A stretch of 32,679 nt of DNA from JACPLA01 sp964602055 (GTDB taxonomy: Bacteria > Bacteroidota > Ignavibacteria > UBA10030): NCBI GenBank assembly GCA_964602055.1, contig CAZRPU010000022.1:1-32679 (forward strand). Direction: 5' to 3'. Shown in pieces: positions 17,211 through 26,208 of this stretch (the stretch's first letter is position 1; every line of letters starts with the position of its first letter). The notes beneath the pieces were generated by a model that saw only the letters and a list, made by a program, of their open reading frames with translations, had not been told where the DNA came from and made no database searches. The translations under genes and the position numbers were made by a program.

Positions 17211-17894
17211 ATGATTAACATGGGCATCGTGGTCGTTCTGAGCTACATTCTCGGCTCACTTCCCACCGCAGTGCTGTTTTCGAAGTGGATCCATGGGTTC
17301 GACATCCGTACGAAGGGAAGCGGAAACGCCGGCGGAACGAATGTCTTTCGCGTTCTCGGGTGGAAGTCGGGTATTTTCGTGATGGCAATCGACTTTGCCA
17401 AAGGGTTCGTCGCTACGGTCTTCATTGCCCGGTTGTTCTGGGATCCCACACTCCCGTTCTATAATAGAACTCCCTTTGACGATTTTACCATCATCCAGAT
17501 GATCTGCGGCGGTGCCGCCATTGTCGGTCACATTTGGACGGTCTTCGCGGGATTCCGCGGCGGCAAAGGGATCGCTACGGGAGCAGGAATGCTGCTGGGT
17601 GTCACGCCGGTGGAGTTCGGCATCTCCGCTGCGGTATTCTTTATCGTCTTTATTGCTTACAAATACGTTTCTCTCGGCTCAATCAGCGCAGCAGTGGCGT
17701 TTCCTGCAACGCTGTTTGTCCGGTTCAACATCTTTGGCGACCAGATCCACAGCTACAAGACGTTGATCATCTTTAGCCTCGGTGTTGCCCTTCTTCTTAT
17801 ATATTCCCATCGCTCGAATATCAAACGGCTGCTCGAAGGGACTGAAAACAGAGCCTCCCAGGCAGCCCGGAACAAGACGCTCGAAACGGAATAA
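17211..17894 (+). CDS. plsY: Glycerol-3-phosphate acyltransferase PlsY
   Basis: An inner-membrane enzyme that transfers an acyl group from acyl-phosphate to glycerol-3-phosphate, starting phospholipid synthesis. The 227 residues contain all three PlsY motifs: GSGNAGGTN (36-44), GHIWTVFAGFRGGKGIAT (106-123) and SHRSNIKRLLEG (199-210). Five or so hydrophobic helices fit the family topology. The C-terminal tail is hydrophilic. A second ATG lies three codons downstream, so the exact start is uncertain by three residues. gpsA, which supplies glycerol-3-phosphate, follows 53 bases later. Confidence 0.96.
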   Translation: MINMGIVVVLSYILGSLPTAVLFSKWIHGFDIRTKGSGNAGGTNVFRVLGWKSGIFVMAIDFAKGFVATVFIARLFWDPTLPFYNRTPFDDFTIIQMICGGAAIVGHIWTVFAGFRGGKGIATGAGMLLGVTPVEFGISAAVFFIVFIAYKYVSLGSISAAVAFPATLFVRFNIFGDQIHSYKTLIIFSLGVALLLIYSHRSNIKRLLEGTENRASQAARNKTLETE

Positions 17895-17947
17895 CTCCAC
17901 CGCGCGCCCTGCTGAGCCGATGGGTTCCTCGTAACTGAGGTCCTTTC

Positions 17948-18961
17948 ATGAAAACAACTGTTCTTGGTGCCGGGAGCTGGGGTACTACCCTCGCGCTCGT
18001 CCTTGTGGAAAACGGGCACGACGTCGACCTGTGGACCTACAAGACGGCTCAGGCGGAACTCATGAAGGAAAAGCGCGAAAACCCTGCTTTCCTGCCCGGT
18101 ATCCCCCTGCCCCCCCAGCTCAAAGTCAGAACGGAAATCGAAGAGGCATGCACAGGAAAAGAACTTATCGTGGCCGCCGTGCCGGCACAATTCCTGAGAT
18201 CGGTGATCCTGAGGATTGCCGACCTCGACTTGGAAGAGACCGTTATCTGCAACGTGGCAAAAGGGATCGAAAATAACACCCTGATGACCATGTCCGAAGT
18301 GCTTCTCGACGTCCTCAAGCATGAAAAGAAAGAGAATTTCGCAATCCTTTCCGGCCCAAGCCACGCAGAAGAGGTCTCGCGCAAGATGCCTACGGCCATC
18401 GTGGCTTCTGCCTATAAGCCACGGTCGGCCAAAATCGTCCAGGAAGCCTTCATGACGCCCTATTTCCGTGTGTATGTCAATGAAGACATACGCGGTGTGG
18501 AATTGGGGGGAGCGATCAAAAACGTCATCGCTGTGGGGGCCGGTATCAGCGATGGGGCCGGGTTCGGCGATAATACGAAAGCAGCTATCATGACGCGGGG
18601 TGTTTATGAAATCACACGGCTTGGCGTCAAATTGGGGGCCCAGCCGAGGACCTTTGCCGGTCTTTCCGGCATCGGCGACTTGATTGTCACGTGTATGAGT
18701 CGGCACAGCCGAAACCGTTACGTCGGCGAACAGGTAGGAAAGGGACGCAAGCTCGACGATGTCTTGAAGGAAATGGTGATGGTGGCGGAAGGTGTGGCTT
18801 CCACCAAGTCTGTGCGCGATCTCGCGAAACGACATCACGTTGAAATGCCAATTGTTGAATCGGTGTATGAAATGCTCTTTGAGGGGAAAAATCCTCAAGA
18901 AGCGACAGCGGAGCTGATGACCCGACACGCGAAAGGGGAACTTCACCGCGAGGGTTCCTGA
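17948..18961 (+). CDS. gpsA: Glycerol-3-phosphate dehydrogenase [NAD(P)+]
   Basis: Reduces dihydroxyacetone phosphate to sn-glycerol-3-phosphate for phospholipid synthesis. The 337 residues are standard. The dinucleotide fold is GAGSWGTT (7-14), the second conserved block is NVAKGIE, and catalytic Lys191 sits in LGGAIKNVIAVGAGI. GLSGIGDLIVTC is the C-terminal domain signature. GAGG eight bases before the ATG is the likely ribosome binding site. It is flanked by two plsY-type genes, its direct downstream partners. Confidence 0.98.
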   Translation: MKTTVLGAGSWGTTLALVLVENGHDVDLWTYKTAQAELMKEKRENPAFLPGIPLPPQLKVRTEIEEACTGKELIVAAVPAQFLRSVILRIADLDLEETVICNVAKGIENNTLMTMSEVLLDVLKHEKKENFAILSGPSHAEEVSRKMPTAIVASAYKPRSAKIVQEAFMTPYFRVYVNEDIRGVELGGAIKNVIAVGAGISDGAGFGDNTKAAIMTRGVYEITRLGVKLGAQPRTFAGLSGIGDLIVTCMSRHSRNRYVGEQVGKGRKLDDVLKEMVMVAEGVASTKSVRDLAKRHHVEMPIVESVYEMLFEGKNPQEATAELMTRHAKGELHREGS

Positions 18962-19018
18962 TGAGTGTTTTGGTCGAATTCCGATTGAATTCCAAGCGAT
19001 TCTTCTGATTTCCCTTCC

Positions 19019-19047
19019 TTGATTCTCCCTCCGGTTTTCAGTATTTT
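19019..19047 (+). promoter_or_regulatory. Candidate promoter for the second plsY-like gene and htrA
   Basis: TTGATT (19019-19024) and TATTTT (19042-19047) are spaced by exactly 17 bases in the 116-base gap after gpsA. Transcription would start near 19054, about 24 bases before the GTG at 19078. The same gap holds two GAATTCC copies 11 bases apart, which do not form a terminator. Confidence 0.5.
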
Positions 19048-19077
19048 TACATATCTATTCCACGAACACTCGCTTCC

Positions 19078-19692
19078 GTGCTCCCGTACTTCCTGGGCTT
19101 TCTGAGCAGCTACCTCGTTGGTTCCTTTCCAACCGGTTACCTGCTGGTAAAGCGAACTGCAAATATCGATATCACGAAAAGCGGCAGCGGTAATGTCGGA
19201 GCCCTGAACGCCGGCGTGGTCACAGGCTCGAAATGGACCGGAATCGCTGTTGGGGTATTTGACGGGCTTAAAGGCATGGCCGCCGTTATGATCGCAGGGG
19301 CGCTGTCGTCGGATTTCACGGGTTATGCAGTGGGCCTTCTGGCCTCGGTTGTGGGGCACAACTATCCCGTGTGGCTGAAGTTCAAGGGGGGACGTGGTCT
19401 GGCAACTGCATGCGGCGGACTCCTCCTTCTGGCAGGGAGCTATGTCGTTGTTTGGTGCACTATATGGGCTGTTCTGAAATGGCAGAAACAGACTATCCTG
19501 GCTTCGAATATTCTCGCTTCTCTCGCCGCGCCGGTGGTCCTGTTCCTCCTGCCGGCGGCATCGCTGGAAGCGGTACAAATTCTTCCCGGAACCGCCGGAA
19601 ATATTCGATTGCTAGGGGCAGCCTTGAGCATTCTTCTTCTGTTGAGTCATCCAGACGGTTTTCGGGAGTTGGCGCGGAGCAAAGGAGCGTAA
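19078..19692 (+). CDS. Second PlsY-family membrane protein, degenerate
   Basis: This 204-residue paralogue of PlsY has similar hydrophobic helices. Motif 1 is GSGNVGALN (36-44), with Leu where PlsY has Thr. Motif 2 is GHNYPVWLKFKGGRGLAT (93-110), with Arg in place of Lys in GGKG. Motif 3, normally HRxNIxRLxxG, is lost: the C-terminus reads SHPDGFRELARSKGA. It may be an acyltransferase with altered specificity, a regulator, or inactive. The GTG start is placed at the first residues of the first helix; no strong ribosome binding site is visible. It ends one base before htrA starts. Confidence 0.85.
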   Translation: MLPYFLGFLSSYLVGSFPTGYLLVKRTANIDITKSGSGNVGALNAGVVTGSKWTGIAVGVFDGLKGMAAVMIAGALSSDFTGYAVGLLASVVGHNYPVWLKFKGGRGLATACGGLLLLAGSYVVVWCTIWAVLKWQKQTILASNILASLAAPVVLFLLPAASLEAVQILPGTAGNIRLLGAALSILLLLSHPDGFRELARSKGA

Positions 19693-19693
19693 C

Positions 19694-20914
19694 ATGGGCA
19701 TGATCGGCAAGACAATGAAAATACTGGCTGTCCTTTCCTTTCCCCTCTTGCTGGGAGTCATGATTGGCTATTCCATACAACCCTCGGAAAACACTGCCGG
19801 GGGGGATCCGGCACCCTCCGAGTTTCGCGAGGCCTTTCCTCTCACGGTGCCTGCCCAGCAGCGCCAGGCTCAGGACAGCGACATCACTGCCTCGCGGCAG
19901 AACAGCATCACCAGGGCCGTGGCCCGAGTCAGCCCGGCGGTGGTAGGGATCAATGTTATTGAGATCAGAGAATATCAAGACCCCTTCTACCGTTTCTTTG
20001 GTGACGATCCATGGATGCGGCGATTCTTCGGTGACCGAACCGTCCGCCAGCAGGTCAAGGGGCTCGGCTCGGGGTTCATTATTTCCCCCGAGGGCTATAT
20101 CCTCACAAACGACCATGTCGCCGGAAATGCGACTCAGATTACGGTCACGATGACGAATGGTGAGCGGCTTCAAGCCGAACTGGTAGGAACAGACCCTGTG
20201 AGTGACGTCGCCCTGCTCAAGGTCAAAGGAAGCAACCTTCCTTACCTCAACCTCGGCAATTCGGATGACATTATCGTGGGGGAATGGGCGATCGCCCTTG
20301 GGAACCCATTCGGTCTCTTCGAGATCAACGACAAACCGACTGTCACGGTTGGCGTCATCAGCTCAAGCGGAATGAATCTCGGGAGGGTGGACAATCGTTT
20401 CTACCGCGATATGATCGAGACCGACGCGGCAATCAACGGCGGCAACAGCGGTGGTCCATTGGTGAACGGACAGGGGGAAGTGATCGGGATGAACACGCTC
20501 ATCTACACCGGCGGCCAGTCCACGACGTATGTGGGATACGGCTTTGCCATCCCCATCAACAAGATCAAACGCATTGTGGCGGAACTGCGCCGGACCGGCA
20601 AGGTTGCCCGCGAGAGTTGGCATGGATTCGAGTTTCAATCCGTTGATGTCCGCGTTGCCCGGTACTTTGGCCTTGCGCGGGCCGAAGGCGTGATCGTCAG
20701 TGAAATTCAGGCCAACGGCCCGGGTGAGAAGTCGGGATTGAAGGTCGGAGACGTGATTCTCGAAGTGAATGCGCAAAAAATCGTCGGTGAGGATGACCTG
20801 TTTGTTCTGCTGAGCGATGCAAGGCCGGGAGAGGTCCTCACTATGAAAGTGTACAGAGAAAAGAAAACATTCACGCTCTCGCTGACCCTCGGTCGGCGCA
20901 GCCAGGGAGGCTGA
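19694..20914 (+). CDS. HtrA/Deg-family serine protease with one PDZ domain
   Basis: A periplasmic quality-control protease of 406 residues. The N-terminus has a hydrophobic segment (about 8-26) that is a signal peptide or anchor. The trypsin-like domain has the full triad: His141 (TNDHVAG), Asp171 (SDVALLKV) and Ser252 (NGGNSGGPL). A stretch rich in Phe, Arg and Asp (about 95-115) corresponds to the LA-loop region. One PDZ domain fills about 300-400. A single PDZ resembles DegS more than DegP or DegQ, but that does not fix its role. It starts one base after the plsY paralogue stop and is followed by purB two bases later. Confidence 0.95.
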   Translation: MGMIGKTMKILAVLSFPLLLGVMIGYSIQPSENTAGGDPAPSEFREAFPLTVPAQQRQAQDSDITASRQNSITRAVARVSPAVVGINVIEIREYQDPFYRFFGDDPWMRRFFGDRTVRQQVKGLGSGFIISPEGYILTNDHVAGNATQITVTMTNGERLQAELVGTDPVSDVALLKVKGSNLPYLNLGNSDDIIVGEWAIALGNPFGLFEINDKPTVTVGVISSSGMNLGRVDNRFYRDMIETDAAINGGNSGGPLVNGQGEVIGMNTLIYTGGQSTTYVGYGFAIPINKIKRIVAELRRTGKVARESWHGFEFQSVDVRVARYFGLARAEGVIVSEIQANGPGEKSGLKVGDVILEVNAQKIVGEDDLFVLLSDARPGEVLTMKVYREKKTFTLSLTLGRRSQGG

Positions 20915-20916
20915 CA

Positions 20917-22212
20917 GTGATTCAGCGTTACACGCGTCCTGCCATGGGCAGGATCTGGGAAGACGAGAACAAATACCGCATCTGGCTGGAGATCGAGCTG
21001 CTCGCATGCGAAGCACAGGCCTCCCTGGGGATCATTCCCGCGGAAGCGGCTGCTTCTCTGCGGAAGAAAGCCACATTCAATGTGCCGCGCATCCTGGAAA
21101 TTGAGGAGGAAGTAAAGCACGATGTCATTGCGTTCCTGACCAATGTCGGAGAATCGGTTGGAGCGGATGCGCGCTTTATTCACCTGGGCATGACATCCTC
21201 TGACGTTCTTGATACGGCCCTGGCCGTGCAAATGAAACAATCCGCCGAGCTCCTGCTTGAGGGCCTCGACAAGCTGAAGGGAGTCCTCGCAAGGCGCGCA
21301 CAGGAGCATAAGACGACGATCATGGTGGGCCGGACCCATGGTATCCATGCGGAGCCGACGACTCTGGGGCTGAAATTCGCACTCTGGTATGCCGAAACCG
21401 TGCGCAACATCCAACGCTTGAAGAACGCACAGAAGAACATTGCAGTAGGACAGGTTTCCGGGGCGGTCGGCACGTATGCGCACATCGATCCTGCGGTGGA
21501 GCGGCACGTCTGCGAAAAGCTCGGGCTGGAAGCAGCGCCGATTTCGACGCAGGTTCTTCAAAGGGACCGGCACGCGGAATTCATGAACACCCTGGCTGTT
21601 CTTGGAAGCTCTCTGGAGAAGTTTGCGACCGAGATACGGCACCTTCAAAAGACCGAAGTGCTTGAGGTGGAAGAATTCTTTGCAAAGGGCCAGAAAGGTT
21701 CGTCGGCCATGCCGCACAAGCGGAACCCGATTACCTGTGAGCGCATTGCGGGCCTTTCCCGGGTGTTAAGGGGCAACGCAGCTGCGGCAATGGAAAATAT
21801 CGCCCTCTGGCATGAACGCGATATTACTCATTCGTCGGTCGAGCGGGTGATTATCCCCGACAGTTGCATCCTTCTCGATTACATGACGGCACAATTCACT
21901 GCAATCGTTGATACCCTGCTTGTGTATCCAGATACCATGAAGAAGAATCTGGAGAAAACACACGGGTTGATCTTTTCGCAATCTGTTTTGCTTGCCCTGA
22001 CACGGAAGGGAATGAAGCGGGAGGATGCATATCGCATTATCCAGCATCATGCGATGAATGTGTGGCAAAACGGCAAAGACTTCCAGAGCGCCCTGAAAGA
22101 AGACAAGGAAGTCGCTGGAGTGCTCGACAAGAAGGAGCTCCAGGAGATGTTTGACGATAAAAAGAACATCCGGCATGTCGACTATGTTTTTCAACGTCTC
22201 GGCTTGTCATAA
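20917..22212 (+). CDS. purB: Adenylosuccinate lyase
   Basis: Catalyses two purine steps: SAICAR to AICAR, and adenylosuccinate to AMP, each releasing fumarate. The 431 residues match the short bacterial form. Visible motifs are the MTSSDVLDTA region, GRTHGIHAEPTT with a catalytic His, and the superfamily signature KGSSAMPHKRNP (about residues 260-271), which carries the mobile catalytic Ser loop. The GTG start lies two bases after the htrA stop and gives the normal IQRYTRPAMGRIW beginning. No other pur gene is nearby. Confidence 0.97.
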   Translation: MIQRYTRPAMGRIWEDENKYRIWLEIELLACEAQASLGIIPAEAAASLRKKATFNVPRILEIEEEVKHDVIAFLTNVGESVGADARFIHLGMTSSDVLDTALAVQMKQSAELLLEGLDKLKGVLARRAQEHKTTIMVGRTHGIHAEPTTLGLKFALWYAETVRNIQRLKNAQKNIAVGQVSGAVGTYAHIDPAVERHVCEKLGLEAAPISTQVLQRDRHAEFMNTLAVLGSSLEKFATEIRHLQKTEVLEVEEFFAKGQKGSSAMPHKRNPITCERIAGLSRVLRGNAAAAMENIALWHERDITHSSVERVIIPDSCILLDYMTAQFTAIVDTLLVYPDTMKKNLEKTHGLIFSQSVLLALTRKGMKREDAYRIIQHHAMNVWQNGKDFQSALKEDKEVAGVLDKKELQEMFDDKKNIRHVDYVFQRLGLS

Positions 22213-22233
22213 CCATGAAGACTGAATACTCCT

Positions 22234-23724
22234 ATGGCAAAAAAATATCAGAACTACATTAACGGAAAATGGGTCGATGCGAAGTCGGGAAAGACTTTTG
22301 AGAACCGCAATCCGGCAAACTGGGATGAGGTGCTCAGCACGTTTCCCTTGTCGGGAAAAGAGGATGTCGATGAAGCCGTAAGTGCTGCAAGAAAAGCGTT
22401 TGAACAATGGAGGCTTGTTCCGGCTCCGGGGCGGGGAAATATTCTGCGAAAGGTTGGCGATGTCATGACAGCCCGGAAAGAAGACCTTGCGCGCACGATG
22501 ACAAGGGAAATGGGGAAAGTGCTTCTGGAAACGCGGGGCGACGTGCAGGAAGGGATCGATACGGCCTACTATGCAGCGTCGGAGGGAAGGCGCTTGTTTG
22601 GGCATACGGTTCCCTCGGAGCTGCCGAACAAATTCAATATGGCCCTGAGAATGCCGATCGGCGTCGCCGGCATCATCACACCATGGAACTTTCCGATGGC
22701 GATCCCCACCTGGAAGATGTTTCCCGCTCTGCTGTGCGGCAATACCATGGTCTTCAAACCAGCCTCCGATACTCCCGAGACAGCGGCCAAACTTGTTGAA
22801 ATCCTCATGGAAGCAGGTGTGCCCGAAGGCGTGGTGAACATTGTTCATGGCGGCGGGAGTTCTGTCGGCATGGCGATTGTCGAACATCCGGGCGTCGATC
22901 TTATCAGCTTTACCGGCTCGAGTGCCGTCGGCAAGAAAATTTCGGAAGTTGCGTCGAAGAGTCTCAAGCGTGTCTCATTGGAGCTTGGAGGAAAGAACGC
23001 ACAGATCGTGATGGATGATGCCAGACTCGATCTCGCGTTGGAGGGGGTCTTGTGGGGAGCTTTCGGAACAACGGGACAGCGATGCACGGCGACAAGCAGG
23101 CTCATCGTCCACGAGAAAGTCTACGACAAGTTTCTCTCCATGCTCGTTGATCATACCAGAAAACTCCGCCTGGGCGACGGTCTGAACGAAACCACCGACG
23201 TGGGGCCGCTGGTGAATGAGGGCCAGGTGAACACCGTCGACCGCTACGTGCATATCGGGGCCGACGAGGGGGCAAAAGTGCTTGTCGGCGGAAAACGGGC
23301 AGCCGGAAACGGCCTTGGCAAGGGATGGTTCTATGAACCGACGATTCTCGATGGAGTGACCCCTTCGATGCGTGTGGCCCGCGAAGAAATCTTCGGCCCG
23401 GTCTTGTCCGTTATTAAAGTGAAAAGCATGACGGAAGCGATCGAGGTGGCCAATGGTACAAACTATGGTCTTTCCTCTTCCGTTTACACTCAGGATCTGA
23501 ACAACGCCTATCAGGCCATACGGGACATCCGCGCCGGCATCACCTACATCAACGCCCCCACCATTGGGGCGGAGGCGCACATGCCTTTCGGTGGCGTGAA
23601 AGAAACAGGAAACGGCCATCGTGAAGGCGGATGGACGGTCTTCGAATTTTTCTCGGAATGGAAGACCGTGTATGTTGATTACAGCGGAAAACTCCAGCGG
23701 GCGCAAATCGACACAAAGGAATAG
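22234..23724 (+). CDS. NAD(P)-dependent aldehyde dehydrogenase
   Basis: A 496-residue ALDH-superfamily enzyme oxidising an aldehyde to a carboxylate. Catalytic residues are Asn152 (PWNFP), Glu250 (LELGGKN) and nucleophile Cys284 (GQRCTATSR). FTGSSAVG (226-233) is the cofactor loop. The C-terminal phrase PFGGVKETGNGHREGG resembles ketoglutarate-semialdehyde dehydrogenase-type members more than ALDH7, the classical aminoadipate-semialdehyde enzyme. The next gene makes aminoadipate semialdehyde from lysine, so that aldehyde is a candidate substrate, inferred from position only. There is a gap of 21 bases after purB. Confidence 0.93.
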   Translation: MAKKYQNYINGKWVDAKSGKTFENRNPANWDEVLSTFPLSGKEDVDEAVSAARKAFEQWRLVPAPGRGNILRKVGDVMTARKEDLARTMTREMGKVLLETRGDVQEGIDTAYYAASEGRRLFGHTVPSELPNKFNMALRMPIGVAGIITPWNFPMAIPTWKMFPALLCGNTMVFKPASDTPETAAKLVEILMEAGVPEGVVNIVHGGGSSVGMAIVEHPGVDLISFTGSSAVGKKISEVASKSLKRVSLELGGKNAQIVMDDARLDLALEGVLWGAFGTTGQRCTATSRLIVHEKVYDKFLSMLVDHTRKLRLGDGLNETTDVGPLVNEGQVNTVDRYVHIGADEGAKVLVGGKRAAGNGLGKGWFYEPTILDGVTPSMRVAREEIFGPVLSVIKVKSMTEAIEVANGTNYGLSSSVYTQDLNNAYQAIRDIRAGITYINAPTIGAEAHMPFGGVKETGNGHREGGWTVFEFFSEWKTVYVDYSGKLQRAQIDTKE

Positions 23725-23888
23725 ATCAGCTCTCTTTCAAAAACCATTATCCATTTTCCTCATCCATCATGAGTCATCGGTCTTTTTTCGTCATCCAGTT
23801 TTTTGAACACCAGGAATTCTTCTAAGGCCGCTCTCTGTCTTGCTCACGAACCAAAACCAGAGAATCCTTGGATTAATGGAGGTGTCCC

Positions 23889-25328
23889 ATGCCGGAAAAA
23901 GTAATCGAATCGAAAACTCAGAAAATTCAGAAGAAACCGTTTGAATCCGCCGGGCAGCAAAGCGCCTCGGCCCCGTCATCTCTCCCAACCACGAAGAACC
24001 CGGTGAAGGTCCTGCCGACGGAAGTTCACTCCACGCTCGCGCGGCATATGCTTGTCGACGGATTTGATCTTGTGGTCGATCTCAAGCGATCGCAAGGTGC
24101 GCGGGTCTATGATTCCCGCTATAACAAGAAATACCTCGACTATTTCACCTTTTTTGCGTCGGGGTCCGTCGGAATGAATCATCCCAAGATGACCGATCAG
24201 TCTTTTCTCGAAAAGCTGGCGTCGGTCGGCGTGAACAAGCCGTCGAATTCCGATGCCTACACAGTGGAAATGGCCGAGTTCGTCGAGACATTCGCACGTG
24301 TCGCCATGCCGGACTATTTTCCGTACGTCTTTTTCATCGATGGCGGTGGACTCGCGGTCGAAAATGCTCTCAAGACCGCTTTCGACTGGAAGGTCCGGAA
24401 GAACTTTACGAAGGGCCATACGGAAGAACGCGGCTTTCAGGTCATTCATTTTCGGAGAGCTTTCCACGGCCGAACGGGCTACACGCTCTCGATGACCAAT
24501 ACCGATCCTGTCAAAACGAACTATTTTCCCAAGTTCAAATGGCCCCGCATTCATAACCCGGCTGTGAAATTTCCTCTTGATTCCGCTCATCTTGCCGAGG
24601 TCAAGAAAGAGGAAACGATGGCCTTGAAGCAAATCAAACAGGCGATTACGAACAATCCTGATGATATTGCGGCCCTTATTCTGGAGCCGATTCAAGGCGA
24701 AGGCGGAGACAATCATTTCAGAAAGGAGTTTTTCGAGGAGTTGAGGACAATCTGTGACGAAAGCGAGATCCTCCTCATATTCGACGAAGTACAAACGGGT
24801 GTCGGGATCACGGGAAAAATGTGGGCGCATGAGTACTTCGTCAAGCCGGATTTGATGACGTTTGGGAAAAAGACCCAAATTTGCGGCTTTGTTTCAACGA
24901 ATCGTATTGATGACGTCATGGACAATGTGTTCCATAAGCCCAGCCGGATCAATTCAACGTTCGGAGGGAATCTGGTCGATATGGTTCGGTTCACGCGGGT
25001 CCTCGAGATTATCCAGGAGGATAACCTGGTCGGGAATGCCGGGAGCGTGGGAGAATATCTGCTGAAACAGATCGGACAGCTGGAGCGGGAATTTCCCCGC
25101 CTGGTGAGCAATTCCCGCGGTCGCGGGCTGTTTTGTGCGCTGGATCTCGATACTGCACAGAACCGGGATCATCTTCGAAGCAAGGCATACGAGGAAGGCC
25201 TGATTCTCATCGGCTGCGGCGATCGGTCGATCCGCTTCCGTCCCCCCTTGAACCTGAAGAAGGAAGAAGTCGATGAAGGGATTCTCACCATCCGGAAAGC
25301 GCTGAAGGAACTCGAATCGGGCGAATAA
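23889..25328 (+). CDS. lat: L-lysine 6-aminotransferase
   Basis: A PLP enzyme moving the epsilon-amino group of lysine to 2-oxoglutarate, giving 2-aminoadipate 6-semialdehyde (which cyclises to piperideine-6-carboxylate) and glutamate. LAT-type features include the PTEVHSTLARHMLVDGFD opening (43-60), YLDYFTFFASGSVGMNHP, PLP-contacting Asp299 (FDEVQTG) and the cofactor lysine in FGKKTQICGF (Lys327 or Lys328). At 479 residues it is about 30 longer than actinobacterial LAT, owing to a Lys/Ser/Gln-rich, probably disordered N-terminus of about 40 residues. GGAGGT just before the ATG supports that start. The 164-base gap upstream has no convincing promoter. Its stop overlaps the nadE start (TAATG). 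Confidence 0.92.
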   Translation: MPEKVIESKTQKIQKKPFESAGQQSASAPSSLPTTKNPVKVLPTEVHSTLARHMLVDGFDLVVDLKRSQGARVYDSRYNKKYLDYFTFFASGSVGMNHPKMTDQSFLEKLASVGVNKPSNSDAYTVEMAEFVETFARVAMPDYFPYVFFIDGGGLAVENALKTAFDWKVRKNFTKGHTEERGFQVIHFRRAFHGRTGYTLSMTNTDPVKTNYFPKFKWPRIHNPAVKFPLDSAHLAEVKKEETMALKQIKQAITNNPDDIAALILEPIQGEGGDNHFRKEFFEELRTICDESEILLIFDEVQTGVGITGKMWAHEYFVKPDLMTFGKKTQICGFVSTNRIDDVMDNVFHKPSRINSTFGGNLVDMVRFTRVLEIIQEDNLVGNAGSVGEYLLKQIGQLEREFPRLVSNSRGRGLFCALDLDTAQNRDHLRSKAYEEGLILIGCGDRSIRFRPPLNLKKEEVDEGILTIRKALKELESGE

Positions 25329-26173
25329 TGGAATCCGCGGAAAAGCAGGGAAAGAACCCTCTGAAGCTTGACATGACCATCGTGGAGGAACTTCTGGTGC
25401 GGTTCCTCCGCGATGAAATCAACACTGCCGGGTTTTCCAAAGCGGTCGTCGGCCTGTCAGGTGGAGTGGATTCAGCCGTTTCGGCAACTTTGGCGGCAAA
25501 GGCCCTTGGCAAGAAGAATGTGCTGGCGTTGATCATGCCATACACGACGAGCAGCGCGCGGAGTCTGACGGATGCCCGGAATCTCGTGAAGAAGCTCGGC
25601 ATTCGTACCGAGACCGTGGATATCAGCCCGATGGTGGATACCTTGTGCAACGCTCAGAGAATAAAGGACCGAACGAGGAGAGGAAACGTTATGGCGCGCA
25701 TGCGGATGATAGCGCTCTATGACGCCTCGTCGCGGGAGAAGGCCCTCGTTGTCGGGACAAGCAACAAGACCGAGATCATGCTCGGGTACGGAACATTGTG
25801 GGGCGATACCGCTTCGGCGGTCAACCCCCTCGGCGATCTCTACAAGAGCCAGATTTGGGATCTGGCCGAGTCAATGGGAGTTCCTCAATCGATCATCAGG
25901 AAGAAACCGAGTGCGGATTTATGGGTTGGACAGACTGACGAAGGAGAGATGGGGTTTACCTACCGCAACGTGGATCGCCTGCTCTATTATATGATCGACG
26001 AACGCAGGTCGGACGATGAATTACGGAGCCGCGGTTTTGACAAGCGCTTCATCCGCAAAGTCCGCAGCCTCGTCCAAAAGAATCAGTTCAAGAGACGTCC
26101 CCCCGTCATCGCAAAAATATCCTACCGGACGGTGAATATCGATTTTCGTTACGCCCGCGACTGGGGTTTCTGA
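25328..26173 (+). CDS. nadE: NAD synthetase, ammonia-type
   Basis: Amidates nicotinic acid adenine dinucleotide to NAD with ATP. The 281 residues consist of the synthetase domain only, without the glutaminase domain of long forms, so it should use free ammonia or a separate donor. The PP-loop is GLSGGVDSA (42-50). GTSNKTE and NPLGDLYKSQIWDLA are family signatures, and PSADLWVGQTDE follows. The ATG overlaps the stop of the lysine aminotransferase gene (TAATG), so the two are translationally coupled although no metabolic link is obvious. Confidence 0.96.
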   Translation: MESAEKQGKNPLKLDMTIVEELLVRFLRDEINTAGFSKAVVGLSGGVDSAVSATLAAKALGKKNVLALIMPYTTSSARSLTDARNLVKKLGIRTETVDISPMVDTLCNAQRIKDRTRRGNVMARMRMIALYDASSREKALVVGTSNKTEIMLGYGTLWGDTASAVNPLGDLYKSQIWDLAESMGVPQSIIRKKPSADLWVGQTDEGEMGFTYRNVDRLLYYMIDERRSDDELRSRGFDKRFIRKVRSLVQKNQFKRRPPVIAKISYRTVNIDFRYARDWGF

Positions 26174-26182
26174 AATGCAGTC

Positions 26183-26208
26183 CGCGGGAGATTCTTCGCA
26201 TCTCCGCG
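26183..26208 (+). other. Hairpin between nadE and rsmI
   Basis: CGCGGGAGAT (26183-26192) can pair with ATCTCCGCG (26200-26208), with one bulged G and a 7-base loop. It occupies the place where an rsmI ribosome binding site would lie, ends 7 bases before the ATG, and is not followed by a T-run. It is more likely a leader structure or processing site than a terminator. Confidence 0.4.

Noticed and set aside
17753..18946. A 397-codon minus-strand open frame opposite gpsA
   Set aside because: It is a shadow of gpsA with no family features.
18974..18995. GAATTCC repeated in the gap after gpsA as a possible terminator or operator
   Set aside because: The two copies are AT-rich, can form only a 6-base-pair stem, and have no T-run. 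I see no further symmetry.
23725..23888. A promoter or riboswitch ahead of the lysine aminotransferase gene (a lysine riboswitch was considered)
   Set aside because: The gap of 164 bases lacks the extended helices of a lysine riboswitch. The best promoter-like match (TTGCTC, 17 bases, AATCCT) is poor.
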